From the NCBI RefSeq assembly GCF_002803075.1, contig NZ_NNBK01000001.1, positions 124,001-188,000 of the forward strand: a stretch of 64,000 bases of DNA, in the 5' to 3' direction. The position numbers and the translations under genes are program-made. A model generated the notes under the pieces. It ran no database searches, was not told the DNA's origin, and saw nothing but the letters and a program-made list of their open reading frames with translations. This stretch comes from Streptomyces sp. CB01373 (GTDB taxonomy: Bacteria; Actinomycetota; Actinomycetes; Streptomycetales; Streptomycetaceae). Positions 24,796 to 33,837 of the stretch are shown piece after piece. Position 1 is the stretch's first letter, and every line of letters starts with the position of its first letter.

Positions 24796-27216
24796 ATGGC
24801 TTCCTCCGAGACCTCCACCACGTCCGGCCGGGGCGGTGGCCCCGCCGGCGTGCCCACCAAGGTCACCCAGGGCTCCCGGACCGGGGGCGGCATCGGCGAG
24901 TCCACGCTCCGCCCGGACGGCATCCTCAAGGTCACCGGCGAGTTCGCGTACTCCTCCGACATGTGGCACGAGGACATGCTCTGGGGCCAGATCCTGCGCT
25001 CCACGGTCGCGCACGCCGAGATCGTCTCGATCGACACCGCCGAGGCCCTCGCCATGCCGGGCGTGTACGCCGTGATGACGTACGACGACCTGCCCACCGA
25101 GGTGAGGAACTACGGCCTGGAGATCCAGGACACCCCGGTCCTGGCCCACGGCAAGGTCCGCCACCACGGCGAGCCCGTGGCCGTCGTCGCCGCCGACCAC
25201 CCGGAGACCGCCCGCCGCGCCGCCGCCAAGATCAAGGTGGAGTACCGGGAGCTGCCGGTGATCACCGACGAGGCCTCCGCGACCGCGCCGGACGCCGTCC
25301 TCGTCCACGAGAACCGCACCGACCACCACATGGCCCACGTCTCCCACCCCAACATCGTCCACCGCCAGCCGATCGTCCGCGGCGACGCCGAACAGGCCGC
25401 GAGGAGAGCCGACTTCGTCGTCAAGGGCGAGTACCACTTCGGCATGCAGGACCAGGCCTTCCTCGGCCCCGAGTCCGGGCTCGCCGTGCCCGAGGAGGAC
25501 GGCGGCGTCCATCTCTACATCGCCACCCAGTGGCTGCACAGCGACCTGCGCCAGATCGCCCCGGTGCTCGGACTGCCGCCGGAGAAGGTCCGCATGACGC
25601 TGGCCGGCGTCGGCGGCGCCTTCGGCGGGCGCGAGGACCTGTCGATGCAGATCCACGCCTGCCTGCTCGCACTGCGCACCGGCAAGCCCGTCAAGATCGT
25701 CTACAACCGGTTCGAGTCCTTCTTCGGGCACGTCCACCGCCACCCGGCCAAGCTGTACTACGAGCACGGGGCCACCAAGGACGGGAGGCTCACCCACGTC
25801 AAGTGCCGGATCGTGCTGGACGGCGGCGCGTACGCCTCCGCCTCCCCGGCGGTGGTCGGCAACGCCTCCTCGCTCGGCATCGGCCCCTACGAGGTCGACG
25901 ACGTCGACATCGAGGCCATCGCCCTCTACACCAACAACCCGCCCTGCGGCGCGATGCGCGGCTTCGGCGCGGTCCAGGCGTGCTTCGCCTACGAGGCGCA
26001 GATGGACAGGCTCGCCGACGCCGTCGGCATGGACCGGGTGGAGTTCCGGCAGCTCAACGCCATGTCCCAGGGCACGATCATGCCGACCGGGCAGCCGGTC
26101 GACTCCCCGGCCCCGGTCGCCGAACTCCTGCGCCGCGTCAAGGCGATGCCGATGCCGCCGGAGCGCCAGTGGGAGAGCTCCGAGGGCGCCGACGTCCGGC
26201 AGCTCCCCGGTGGCCTGTCCAACACCACGCACGGCGAAGGCGTCGTCCGCGGGGTGGGCTACGCGGTCGGCATCAAGAACGTCGGCTTCTCCGAGGGCTT
26301 CGACGACTACTCCACCGCGAAGGTCCGCATGGAGGTCGTCGGCGGTCAGCCGGTCGCCACCGTGCACACCGCGATGGCGGAGGTCGGCCAGGGCGGCGTC
26401 ACCGTCCACGCGCAGATCGCCCGCACCGAACTGGGCGTCACCCAGGTGACCATCCACCCGGCCGACACCCGGGTCGGCAGCGCCGGTTCGACGTCCGCTT
26501 CCCGGCAGACGTACGTCACCGGCGGCGCCGTCAAGAACGCCTGCGAGCTGGTGCGCGAGAAGGTCCTGGAGATCGGGCGCCGCAAGTTCGGCTCCTTCCA
26601 CCCCGCCTGGGCCACCGCCGAACTCCTGCTGGAGGGCGGCAAGGTGGTCACCGACGGCGGCGAGACCCTCGCCGACCTGGCGGACGTCCTGGAGGACGAG
26701 GCCGTCGAGGTGGAGGAGGAGTGGCGGCACCGGCCGACCGAACCCTTCGACCTGCGCACCGGTCAGGGCAACGGCCATGTGCAGTACTCCTTCGCAGCGC
26801 ACCGCGCAGTCGTCGAGGTCGACACCGAACTCGGCCTGGTGAAGGTGATCGAGCTGGCCTGCGCCCAGGACGTCGGCAAGGCGCTCAACCCGCTGTCCGT
26901 CGTCGGGCAGATCCAGGGCGGCACCACCCAGGGCCTGGGCGTGGCGGTCATGGAGGAGATCGTCGTCGACCCGAAGACGGCGAAGGTGCGCAACCCGTCC
27001 TTCACGGACTACCTCATCCCCACCATCCTCGACACGCCGACCATCCCCGTCGACGTGCTCGAACTCGCCGACGACCACGCGCCGTACGGGCTGCGCGGCA
27101 TCGGCGAGGCCCCCACCCTGTCGTCGACACCCGCCGTCCTGGCGGCGATCCGCAACGCGACGGGACTGGAGCTGAACCGTACGCCGGTCCGGCCGGAACA
27201 CCTCACCGGCATGTGA
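24796..27216 (+). CDS. Xanthine dehydrogenase molybdopterin-binding subunit
   Basis: An 806-residue catalytic subunit that hydroxylates hypoxanthine and xanthine to urate at a Mo-pterin site. Recognisable motifs are GGAFGGREDLSMQIHACLLA (pterin contact, about 276-295), CGAMRGFGAVQACFAYEAQM (substrate-binding Arg), GQGGVTVHAQIARTELGV, and GLRGIGEAPTLSSTPAVLAA near the C-terminus, where the Glu of GEAP is the active-site base. Its start is one base after the upstream stop. The substrate is inferred from linkage to PucR and XdhC. Confidence 0.92.
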   Translation: MASSETSTTSGRGGGPAGVPTKVTQGSRTGGGIGESTLRPDGILKVTGEFAYSSDMWHEDMLWGQILRSTVAHAEIVSIDTAEALAMPGVYAVMTYDDLPTEVRNYGLEIQDTPVLAHGKVRHHGEPVAVVAADHPETARRAAAKIKVEYRELPVITDEASATAPDAVLVHENRTDHHMAHVSHPNIVHRQPIVRGDAEQAARRADFVVKGEYHFGMQDQAFLGPESGLAVPEEDGGVHLYIATQWLHSDLRQIAPVLGLPPEKVRMTLAGVGGAFGGREDLSMQIHACLLALRTGKPVKIVYNRFESFFGHVHRHPAKLYYEHGATKDGRLTHVKCRIVLDGGAYASASPAVVGNASSLGIGPYEVDDVDIEAIALYTNNPPCGAMRGFGAVQACFAYEAQMDRLADAVGMDRVEFRQLNAMSQGTIMPTGQPVDSPAPVAELLRRVKAMPMPPERQWESSEGADVRQLPGGLSNTTHGEGVVRGVGYAVGIKNVGFSEGFDDYSTAKVRMEVVGGQPVATVHTAMAEVGQGGVTVHAQIARTELGVTQVTIHPADTRVGSAGSTSASRQTYVTGGAVKNACELVREKVLEIGRRKFGSFHPAWATAELLLEGGKVVTDGGETLADLADVLEDEAVEVEEEWRHRPTEPFDLRTGQGNGHVQYSFAAHRAVVEVDTELGLVKVIELACAQDVGKALNPLSVVGQIQGGTTQGLGVAVMEEIVVDPKTAKVRNPSFTDYLIPTILDTPTIPVDVLELADDHAPYGLRGIGEAPTLSSTPAVLAAIRNATGLELNRTPVRPEHLTGM

Positions 27217-27241
27217 GCCCACGGCGTCCGAACCGTCGAAC

Positions 27242-27267
27242 CCCCGGGGGGAGTTCGCCCCCCGGGG
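27242..27267. terminator. GC-rich hairpin within the xdh operon
   Basis: CCCCGGGGGG and CCCCCCGGGG pair perfectly around AGTTCG, 26 bases after the catalytic-subunit stop. It may act as an attenuator that lowers expression of the downstream maturation factor. Confidence 0.6.
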
Positions 27268-27374
27268 ACCCCAACTGTTCGGGCGACGGCCCCATGACCC
27301 GGCAGCCGGTGGGCCCGAGGGCCGCTCGCCGCAGGTGCGCTCTCCGCACGACCGTCGCAAGGAGACCGACAGAG

Positions 27375-28526
27375 ATGCTGGACATCGCCGAGGAACTTCA
27401 CCGGTGGGTCGCGCAGGGACGCGACTTCGCCGTGGCCACCGTGGTGGCCGTCGGCGGCAGCGCACCGCGCCGGCCGGGTGCCGCCCTCGCGGTGGACGCC
27501 GAGGGCACGGCCATCGGCTCCGTCTCCGGTGGCTGTGTGGAGGGCGCCGTGTACGAGCTGTGCCGGCAGGCGCTGCAGGACGGCGAGACGGTCCTGGAGC
27601 GCTTCGGCTACAGCGACGAGGACGCCTTCGCCGTCGGCCTGACCTGCGGCGGCGTCATCGACATCCTCGTCACACCGCTCCGGGCCGCCGATCCCGCCCG
27701 TACGGTGACCGCGTCCGCGCTGGCCGCCGCCGCGCGCGGGGAGGCGGCGGCCCTGGCGCGGATCGTTTCCGGTCCGGCGGGGATGCCGGGCCGGGCCCTG
27801 CTGGTCCGACCGGACGGTTCCCGGGAGGGCTGCCTCGGCGGTCACCCGGAACTGGACCGCACGGTCGCCGGCGAGGCGTCCGCCTTCCTGGACGCCGGGC
27901 GCACCGGCACCCTGGAGATCGGCGAGCGGGGCTCGCGCTGCGGCGCCCCGCTCACGGTCCTCGTCGAGTCCGCCGTGCCGCCGCCCCGGATGATCGTCTT
28001 CGGGGCGATCGACTTCGCCTCGGCGCTGGTGCGCATCGGCCGGTTCCTCGGCTTCCACGTCACCGTGTGCGACGCCCGGCCCGTCTTCGCCACCCGGGCG
28101 CGCTTCCCGGAGGCCGACGAGATCGTCGTCGAGTGGCCGCACGAGTACCTCGCCCGCACCGGCGTCGACGCCCGTACGGTGCTGTGCGTCCTGACCCACG
28201 ACGCCAAGTTCGACATCCCGCTGCTCGAGCTGGCGCTGCGCCTGCCGGTGGCCTACGTCGGCGCCATGGGCTCCCGCCGCACCCACCTCGACCGCAACCG
28301 CCGCCTGCGCGAAGTCGGCGTGACGGAACTGGAGCTGGCGCGGCTGCGGTCCCCGATCGGCCTCGACCTCGGCGCCCGTACGCCCGAGGAGACGGCCCTG
28401 TCGATCGCCTCCGAGATCGTCGCGGCCCGGCGCGGCGGCAGCGGGGTGTCCCTCACCGGAGCGCACACCCCGATCCACCACGACGGCGTGCCGACGGCCA
28501 ACGGACGGATCGGCTCGGTCGCCTGA
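27375..28526 (+). CDS. xdhC: XdhC/CoxI-family molybdenum cofactor maturation protein
   Basis: A 383-residue accessory protein that sulfurates and delivers molybdenum cofactor to xanthine dehydrogenase. The N-terminal XdhC domain has VVAVGGSAPRRPGAALAVD, GSVSGGCVEGAVYE and GLTCGGVIDILVTPL (conserved Cys residues). The C-terminal Rossmann domain has RMIVFGAIDFASALVRIGR, where FGAxDFA replaces the usual GxGxxA, then TVLCVLTHDAKFDIPLLE and VAYVGAMGSRRTHLDR. AAGGAG lies 12 bases before the ATG. It follows the structural genes after 158 bases and a hairpin. Confidence 0.92.
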   Translation: MLDIAEELHRWVAQGRDFAVATVVAVGGSAPRRPGAALAVDAEGTAIGSVSGGCVEGAVYELCRQALQDGETVLERFGYSDEDAFAVGLTCGGVIDILVTPLRAADPARTVTASALAAAARGEAAALARIVSGPAGMPGRALLVRPDGSREGCLGGHPELDRTVAGEASAFLDAGRTGTLEIGERGSRCGAPLTVLVESAVPPPRMIVFGAIDFASALVRIGRFLGFHVTVCDARPVFATRARFPEADEIVVEWPHEYLARTGVDARTVLCVLTHDAKFDIPLLELALRLPVAYVGAMGSRRTHLDRNRRLREVGVTELELARLRSPIGLDLGARTPEETALSIASEIVAARRGGSGVSLTGAHTPIHHDGVPTANGRIGSVA

Positions 28527-28533
28527 CGTCACA

Positions 28534-28983
28534 TCAGCTCTGTGAGGGCTGCCTGAGCAGCCGGTTCAGCGCCCGCCCGAACACCGCACGGGCCGCGCCG
28601 CGCAGGGGCTCGTCGAACAGACCCGGCAGGAAGCGGACCCGCAGCTCCTCCCGCCACACCACCCGCGTACGGCCCCCGGGACCGGGCCGGACCTCGAACT
28701 CGGCCCAGCCCAGCACCACCCGGCCCCGCTTCTCCACCCGGCACAGCCCCGGCTCACCGTCGGCCGGCGGACGCCAGACGGTGACCTCCATCGGATCGTC
28801 GAAGCCGAGCGGGCCGACCCCCGAACGGGCCACGAACACCGTGCCCTCGCGGGTCGGCGCGGGCGTGACCACGTTGATGCGGGTCAGCGGCACCGTGTCG
28901 GCATGCCGCGACCACCGCGTGATCCGCCGCCACGCCTCGTCGAGGGGGAGCGGCGCGGTGCGTTCGAGCGAGAAGTTCACCAC
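28534..28983 (-). CDS. SRPBCC-fold (START-like) protein
   Basis: A 149-residue protein with the pattern of a polyketide-cyclase/Bet v 1-like lipid-binding fold: N-terminal VNFSLERTAPLPLDEAWRRIT, central GTVFVARSGVGPLGFDDPM, then the GGRTRVVWREELRVRFLPG strand and a C-terminal helix LRGAARAVFGRALNRLL. Start choice is uncertain: tandem GTG codons at 28983 and 28980 are used here because the fold begins there, but no ribosome site is visible. It converges on xdhC with only seven bases between the stops. The ligand is unknown. Confidence 0.75.
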   Translation of the reverse strand: MVNFSLERTAPLPLDEAWRRITRWSRHADTVPLTRINVVTPAPTREGTVFVARSGVGPLGFDDPMEVTVWRPPADGEPGLCRVEKRGRVVLGWAEFEVRPGPGGRTRVVWREELRVRFLPGLFDEPLRGAARAVFGRALNRLLRQPSQS

Positions 28984-29101
28984 GGCACGATCGTAGGCAA
29001 TCGGGGACGCCCCACCGCACGTTCGCCGCCCGCTCACACGGTTGGCCGAGCGCCCGGGCGCACCGCGGACCGGCCGCCGTGCGAAAGGTGAGGGACCGCG
29101 G

Positions 29102-29834
29102 CTACCGCCGGTAGACCCTGCCCGGCTCCGCCCTGCCCGGCGCCGGCAACTGCGGCACGGTGACGAAGACGTACCCGCGCTCCTTCAGCGCGTCGATGAT
29201 GCCGGGCACCGCGGGCACCGTGCCCGCGTAGATGTCGTGCAGCAGGATGATCCGGTCCCGGGAGGACTGGTCGAGGACGCGCCGGGTGATCAGCGCGGAG
29301 TCGGTCGTGGTGTAGTCCTTGGCGGTCACGCTCCACAGGACCTCGGACATGCCCAGTTCCTTGCGGATCCGGTGCACGGTGTCGTCGGTGCGCCCCTGCG
29401 GCGGGCGCATCAGGGTCGGCTTGCGCCCGGTCAGCCGCTCCATCTCCTCGTTCGGGCGCTGTATCTCCTCGCGTACGCGGTCCGCCGGTGTCCGGGTCAG
29501 GATCTGGTGGTCCCAGGTGTGGTTCGCGACCTCGTGGCCCTCGGCGGCCATGCGCACGACCAGCTCCGGGTACTTCTCGATGTGCCGGGCGCCGAGCAGG
29601 AAGAAGGTCGCCGGTACCTGTTTCTCCTTGAGGATGTCCAGCAGCCGGGCCGAGTTCTCGCTCGGCCCCGCGTCGAAGGTCAGCGCGATGCACTTGGCGT
29701 GCCGGCAGTCCACCGTGCCGAACCCGGCCGGCGCCCGCCGCGGGGCGCGCCCGGGCGTCGCTGGGCGCCGTGCTGCCGTCGGCGCAGCCGGTGAGTGTCA
29801 TGCAGGCGGCCGCCAGTGCCGTCAAAGCCGCCAT
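29102..29834 (-). pseudogene. Polysaccharide deacetylase lipoprotein, frameshifted near the N-terminus
   Basis: The NodB deacetylase domain is intact in one frame (29102-29713): IALTFDAGPSENSARLLD, EVANHTWDH, RPPQGRTDD and IILLHDIYAGT hold the catalytic Asp, the metal-binding His pair and the base His. The expected lipoprotein signal (MAALTALAAACMTLTGCADG, with the lipobox Cys in LTGC) is in another frame that continues past it. The break lies in the GC-rich stretch around 29750-29765. Reading in the domain frame upstream gives APRRAPAGFGTVDCRHAKC, which is a natural linker, so one inserted base explains it. It may be a recent mutation or a sequencing error. A short start at 29713 would give a cytoplasmic enzyme, which is unlikely. 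Confidence 0.7.
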
Positions 29835-29891
29835 TGCCCGGAACCGGGCCCCGTCTTCTTCGTCTTCCTGGTCGCACAAGGCATGCCGGGA

Positions 29892-29910
29892 CTATACGCC
29901 GCGGGTATAG
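29892..29910. promoter_or_regulatory. Inverted repeat upstream of the deacetylase
   Basis: CTATAC-N7-GTATAG is a perfect 6-bp inverted repeat about 60 bases before the deacetylase start, in a comparatively AT-rich promoter patch. Confidence 0.35.
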
Positions 29911-30006
29911 ACGCAGTTCATAGCGGGGTCGAATAAGCATTCGAATTGGCGGGTTGCGCCGGCCGAGGCGTCTCCACGGCGGTGACCGGGCCCGCCGGGC
30001 AGTGCG

Positions 30007-30309
30007 TCAGGACTCCGCCCGGCGGCACAGCAGCCGCAGCGCGCAGAACAGCGTCACCGGCCACACCGCCGCGAACGCCCAGATCACGCCCGGCTCCGAG
30101 CTGACGGCCCCGGCCGTCAGGAGGGCGAGCGAGACCGCCGTCAGCAGCATCACGGCCCACAGCGGAGGGGCGTAGGACGCCACCCGGCAGAGGACCGGCC
30201 GCTTGCGCCCGGACCGCAGCCGCCGGACCAGACGGCGGTCACGGCTGAGGGCGCGTTCTATCTCGTTCAAAATCCGCTGTTCGCGGTCGGGGAGTCGGCC
30301 TGTCGACAC
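30007..30309 (-). CDS. DUF3040-like small membrane protein
   Basis: A 100-residue protein. The N-terminus LPDREQRILNEIERALSRDRRL matches the cytoplasmic start of the actinobacterial DUF3040 family. Two membrane helices follow (about 50-68 and 73-92, with LWAVMLLTAVSLALLTAG and VIWAFAAVWPVTLFCAL). GTG 30309 is preceded by AGGAGCAACA. The function of the family is unknown. The gene is divergent from a phosphoribosyltransferase gene. Confidence 0.8.
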   Translation of the reverse strand: MSTGRLPDREQRILNEIERALSRDRRLVRRLRSGRKRPVLCRVASYAPPLWAVMLLTAVSLALLTAGAVSSEPGVIWAFAAVWPVTLFCALRLLCRRAES

Positions 30310-30458
30310 TGTTGCTCCTACGGGGAACCGGTCTGCCGTGAATCCTCTCCGACTGCCCCTCCCACCCCGGACTAACCGGCGCGCCGGTCCGCGCCCGCGG
30401 GATGTGGCCGGAAGGGTGCCCCGGGGTACCCGCACACAGGGCGGAAGGAGTGACGCCC

Positions 30459-31100
30459 ATGAGGTTCGAGGACCGCGCGCAGGCCGGCCGGCGATTGGCC
30501 GAACGGCTACGCCCCCGGTACGAGGCGGGCGCACTGCCCGACCCCGTCGTGCTGGCGCTGCCCCGCGGCGGTGTCGTGGTGGCCCGGGAGGTCGCGCGGG
30601 CGCTGGACGCCCCGCTGGACGTGGTCGTGGTCCGCAAGATCGGCGCCCCCTCGCAGGAGGAGTACGGCCTCGGCGCGATCGCCGGGGACGACCCGCCGCT
30701 GTTCGACAAGACGGCCCTGCACCTGCTCGGCCTCACCGAGGGGGACCTCGCCCCGGTGGTCGAGCGCGAACGCGCCGAGCTGCGCCGCCGCACCCGCCGC
30801 TACCGCCACGGCCGCCCCGCCCCCGACCTGCGCGGACGCACCGCGATCGTCGTCGACGACGGCCTGGCCACCGGCTCCACCGCCCGCGCCGCGCTGCGGC
30901 ACGTGCGGCGCGGCGCGCCCGCGCACACCGTCCTCGCCGTCCCCGTCGGCGCACCCGAGGCCGTACGGGCGCTGAGCGGCGAGGCCGACGAGCTGATCTG
31001 TCTCCACCAGCCGTCCTGCTTCACCGCCGTGGGCGTCTGGTACCGCGATTTCGGGCAGCTGACGGACGAGGAGGTGCTGCGGGCCCTGACGGACGGCTGA
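30459..31100 (+). CDS. Phosphoribosyltransferase-domain protein
   Basis: A 213-residue type I PRTase-fold protein. The PRPP-binding motif is AIVVDDGLATGSTARAALR (about 129-147). Upstream are VVLALPRGGVVVAREVARAL and VVVVRKIGAPSQEEYGLGAI, features shared by a bacterial family often located with stress or dormancy genes. AAGGAG lies 12 bases before the ATG at 30459. The true substrate is not known, and these proteins are not classical nucleotide salvage enzymes. The next gene starts 14 bases after the stop. Confidence 0.85.
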   Translation: MRFEDRAQAGRRLAERLRPRYEAGALPDPVVLALPRGGVVVAREVARALDAPLDVVVVRKIGAPSQEEYGLGAIAGDDPPLFDKTALHLLGLTEGDLAPVVERERAELRRRTRRYRHGRPAPDLRGRTAIVVDDGLATGSTARAALRHVRRGAPAHTVLAVPVGAPEAVRALSGEADELICLHQPSCFTAVGVWYRDFGQLTDEEVLRALTDG

Positions 31101-31114
31101 GAGGAGGCACGCCC

Positions 31115-31612
31115 GTGCCCCGCATGGACCCCGGCGAGGCGCGCCGCCGGTTCCTCGCCGCCCGGGTGGCGAGGCTGGCCACCGTGGACGCGGCAGGGCG
31201 CCCGCACCTGGTGCCCACGGTGTTCGCCGCCCTCGGCGACGACGGACTCGTGACGGCCGTCGACCGCAAGCCGAAGACCACGACCCGGCTCGCCCGCCTG
31301 CGCCACATCGAGGCCACCGGGTCCGTGTCCCTGCTGGCGGACGACTACGACGAGGACTGGGACCGCCTGTGGTGGGCCCGCGCCGACGGCGACGCCCGGA
31401 TCGTGCCGCCCGACGCGGAGGACGAGCGGACCGTGGTGGTGTACGGGACGGCGCTCGCCCGGCTGCTGCGCAAGTACCCGCAGTACCGCGAGGTCCCGCC
31501 GCACGGACCGGTGATCGCGATCACCGTCCGCCACTGGACGGGCTGGTACGCCACCGGACCTCCTCCCGCCGCCGGGGACCGCGGCGCTGACGAAGGACCG
31601 CCAAGTCCCTGA
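31115..31612 (+). CDS. PPOX-class F420-dependent oxidoreductase-like protein
   Basis: A 165-residue split-barrel protein: ARVARLATVDAAGRPHLVPTVFAALGDDG, then VTAVDRKPKTTTRLARLRHIEATGSVSLLADDY and VIAITVRHWTGWYATG near the end. This matches the subfamily with a conserved DxKPK and R-L-x-N/H-I pattern that uses F420. GTG 31115 has GAGGAGG seven bases upstream. It is probably co-transcribed with the PRTase gene. Confidence 0.85.
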   Translation: MPRMDPGEARRRFLAARVARLATVDAAGRPHLVPTVFAALGDDGLVTAVDRKPKTTTRLARLRHIEATGSVSLLADDYDEDWDRLWWARADGDARIVPPDAEDERTVVVYGTALARLLRKYPQYREVPPHGPVIAITVRHWTGWYATGPPPAAGDRGADEGPPSP

Positions 31613-31657
31613 CGAAAGAGGACAGATGCTGTCCTCGATGGCCGCTACCGTGCGGAC

Positions 31658-32788
31658 ATGACGAAGACGACGACCACCGCGTCGGCCCCCGTGCTCGGTG
31701 TGCGCGCACTCAACCGGGCGACCCTCGACCGGCAGTTGCTGCTCCGCCGCGCGCCCCTGACGGCCGGGGCCGCCGTGGAGCACCTGGTGGGCCTCCAGGC
31801 GCAGAACGTCAGGCCGCCGTACTACGCCCTCGCCGCCCGCCTCGACGGTTTCGCACCGGAGCGGCTGTCGGAGCCGATGGCCGCCCGCGAGGTGGTCCGC
31901 ATCGTCACCCTGCGCTCGACCATCCACACCCACACCGCCGACGACTGCCTCACCCTGCGACCGCTCGTGCAGGGCGCCCGTGAGCGCGAACTCCACCTGT
32001 TCCGCAAGGGCCTGCACGGCGTCGACCTCGACCGGCTCACCGCACTCGCCCGCGACCTCGTGGAGGCCGAGCCGCGCACGATGACCCAGCTGCGCACCGC
32101 GCTCGGTGCCCGGTGGCCCGACGCCGACCCCCAGGCCCTCGGCGTCGCCGCCCGCTGCCTGCTCCCGCTGGTGCAGGTCACCCCGCGCGGGCTGTGGGAC
32201 AGGAGCGGGCAGGTCGCCCTCACCACCGCCGAGCACTGGCTGGGCCGCCCCGCGGTCCCCTCCCCCCGGGAAGGGGACCACACCGCTCTCGAAGCCGCCG
32301 TCCTGCGCTACCTCGCCGCCTTCGGTCCGGCCTCCGTCCGGGACATGCAGACCTGGGCGGGCCTGACCCGGCTGCGCCCCGTCTTCGAACGGCTCCGCCC
32401 CCGGCTCGTCACGTTCCAAGACGACGGCGGCACCGAGCTGTTCGACCTTCCCGACGCTCCCCGGCCCGACCCGGACACCCCGGCACCGCCCCGCTTCCTG
32501 CCCGAGTACGACAACCTGCTCCTCTCCCACGCAGACCGCTCCCGCGTGGTGCCCGCGCGGTACCGGGGCCGCAACGCGCAGGGCAACCAGGCCCATCGCA
32601 CCCTGCTCGTCGACGGCTTCCTGGCGGGGCTGTGGAAACCCGAGGGCGACACCCTGGTGGTCGAGCCCTTCGACCCGCTGACCCGGGCGCAGCGGCAGGA
32701 CGTGACCGCGGAGGCCGAGCGCATGCTCGCCGCCCTGCATCCGGGAGCGTCGTACGACATACGGTTCGGGACCGGCTCAGGAGGGTGA
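31658..32788 (+). CDS. Winged-helix DNA-binding domain protein (AlkX/YcaQ-like, HTH_42)
   Basis: A 376-residue protein of the family that includes the DNA crosslink glycosylases YcaQ/AlkX and their Streptomyces relatives. Motifs are LGVRALNRATLDRQLLL at the N-terminus, VEHLVGLQAQNVRPPYYALAARL (the conserved LQAQ), LRSTIHTHTADD, LLPLVQVTPRGLW and FLPEYDNLLLSHADRSRVV near the C-terminus. Many members lack proven catalysis; a DNA repair role is inferred from family only. It starts 45 bases after the preceding stop. Confidence 0.82.
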   Translation: MTKTTTTASAPVLGVRALNRATLDRQLLLRRAPLTAGAAVEHLVGLQAQNVRPPYYALAARLDGFAPERLSEPMAAREVVRIVTLRSTIHTHTADDCLTLRPLVQGARERELHLFRKGLHGVDLDRLTALARDLVEAEPRTMTQLRTALGARWPDADPQALGVAARCLLPLVQVTPRGLWDRSGQVALTTAEHWLGRPAVPSPREGDHTALEAAVLRYLAAFGPASVRDMQTWAGLTRLRPVFERLRPRLVTFQDDGGTELFDLPDAPRPDPDTPAPPRFLPEYDNLLLSHADRSRVVPARYRGRNAQGNQAHRTLLVDGFLAGLWKPEGDTLVVEPFDPLTRAQRQDVTAEAERMLAALHPGASYDIRFGTGSGG

Positions 32789-32819
32789 GGCCCCGGAGGC
32801 CGGGGTGGGGACGTGGAGA

Positions 32820-32860
32820 GGGGGCGTTGCGGGCCGCTCGTGGTGGCTCGCAACGCCCCC
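32820..32860. terminator. Bidirectional hairpin terminator
   Basis: GGGGGCGTTGCG and CGCAACGCCCCC pair perfectly across a 17-base loop, between two converging genes. Confidence 0.8.
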
Positions 32861-32880
32861 TGGCTTTCACCGGGGCCGGC

Positions 32881-33663
32881 TCAGGTCAGAACCTGCTCGG
32901 TCACGAGGCTGGAGAAGGAGGCCAGCCGGGTGTAGACACCCGGCCGGCCCGCCTCGGCACAGCCGTCGCCCCAGGAAGTGATCCCTGCCAGGACGCCCCC
33001 GATGAGCAGGGGACCGCCGCTGTCGCCCTGGCAGGTGTCGACGCCGCCGGATGTGTATCCGGCGCAAACCATGTCGCTCGCGACGAAGTCGGAGCCGTAG
33101 GAGTCGCGGCAGTCGCTGTCGGACACGACGGGCACCGCCGCCGTCCGCAACTCGTCGGAGGAGCCGCCGTTCTCGCGGGTGGTGCCCCAGCCCAGGACAC
33201 GGGCGGTCATGCCGGGCGCGTACACACCGGTGCCGGCGGGGGAGACGTACGACGCCGTGGCGTACGGCATCGGCGACTTCAGGGTGAGCACGGCCACGTC
33301 GCCGCCGCCGGCGGCGTCCGTGTATTTCGGGTCGAACCAGACCCCGCTGACCTCGCCCACCGTGCCGTCGGTACCGTCGAGACGGGTGCGTCCGCCCACC
33401 ACCCGCATGTTGTCCGCGATCTCGCCGACCACGCAGTGCGCGGCGGTGACCACCTTCGTGGGCGCGACCAGGGTGCCGCCGCAGAACTGTGCGCCGACCG
33501 CGTCCGTGATCTGCATGACGAACGGGTACTCCGCCGTCGTGGTCGCCGTGCCGCCGACGACCGGCCGGGGAGCGGCGGCCGCGGAGGGTGCGGTGAGCGC
33601 GGCCGCGGCAGCGCCGACCGTGACCGCGGCGGCGGTCCGTCTGGCGCGGGTGAGGCCGAACAT
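32881..33663 (-). CDS. Secreted trypsin-like serine protease
   Basis: A 260-residue S1 protease. The signal peptide is about 1-31 (ending SAAAAP) and is followed by VVGGTATTTAEYPFVMQI, where a mature trypsin would begin. The catalytic triad is His in VVTAAHCVV, Asp in GGGDVAVLTL and Ser in QGDSGGPLLIG. The Asp of VDTCQGDSGG indicates trypsin-like specificity for Arg/Lys. Six cysteines allow three disulfides. It resembles Streptomyces griseus trypsin. GAGGAG precedes the ATG. Two AGGGA-N2-TCCCT repeats lie upstream. Confidence 0.93.
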   Translation of the reverse strand: MFGLTRARRTAAAVTVGAAAAALTAPSAAAAPRPVVGGTATTTAEYPFVMQITDAVGAQFCGGTLVAPTKVVTAAHCVVGEIADNMRVVGGRTRLDGTDGTVGEVSGVWFDPKYTDAAGGGDVAVLTLKSPMPYATASYVSPAGTGVYAPGMTARVLGWGTTRENGGSSDELRTAAVPVVSDSDCRDSYGSDFVASDMVCAGYTSGGVDTCQGDSGGPLLIGGVLAGITSWGDGCAEAGRPGVYTRLASFSSLVTEQVLT

Positions 33664-33800
33664 GCGTCTCCTCGGGGCAGGCCGGTGGGGGATCGCGAGG
33701 GCGGGGGAGCACGGGGGTCGTGGGGTCCGTGCTCGGCTTCCGTGTGCCCGGGCGAGCGGCACGACCCTTACGCTAGGACCGGGCCCACCCTCCTCCAATG

Positions 33801-33837
33801 AGGGAACTCCCTAGGGGAGCCGGGCAGGGAAATCCCT
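33801..33837. promoter_or_regulatory. Tandem AGGGA-N2-TCCCT inverted repeats
   Basis: AGGGAACTCCCT at 33801-33812 and AGGGAAATCCCT at 33826-33837 are two copies of the same palindrome, 25 bases apart, about 140-175 bases upstream of the protease start. They may be operator sites for a protease regulator. Confidence 0.5.

Noticed and set aside
24745..27465. A 906-codon minus-strand frame opposite the xdh catalytic gene
   Set aside because: Its sequence is the mirror of a clear molybdopterin subunit, with no domain or ribosome site of its own.
24963..28526. A 1,187-codon plus-strand frame that would fuse to XdhC
   Set aside because: The first two thirds is an Arg-rich out-of-frame reading of the catalytic subunit; only the last part, from 27375, is real.
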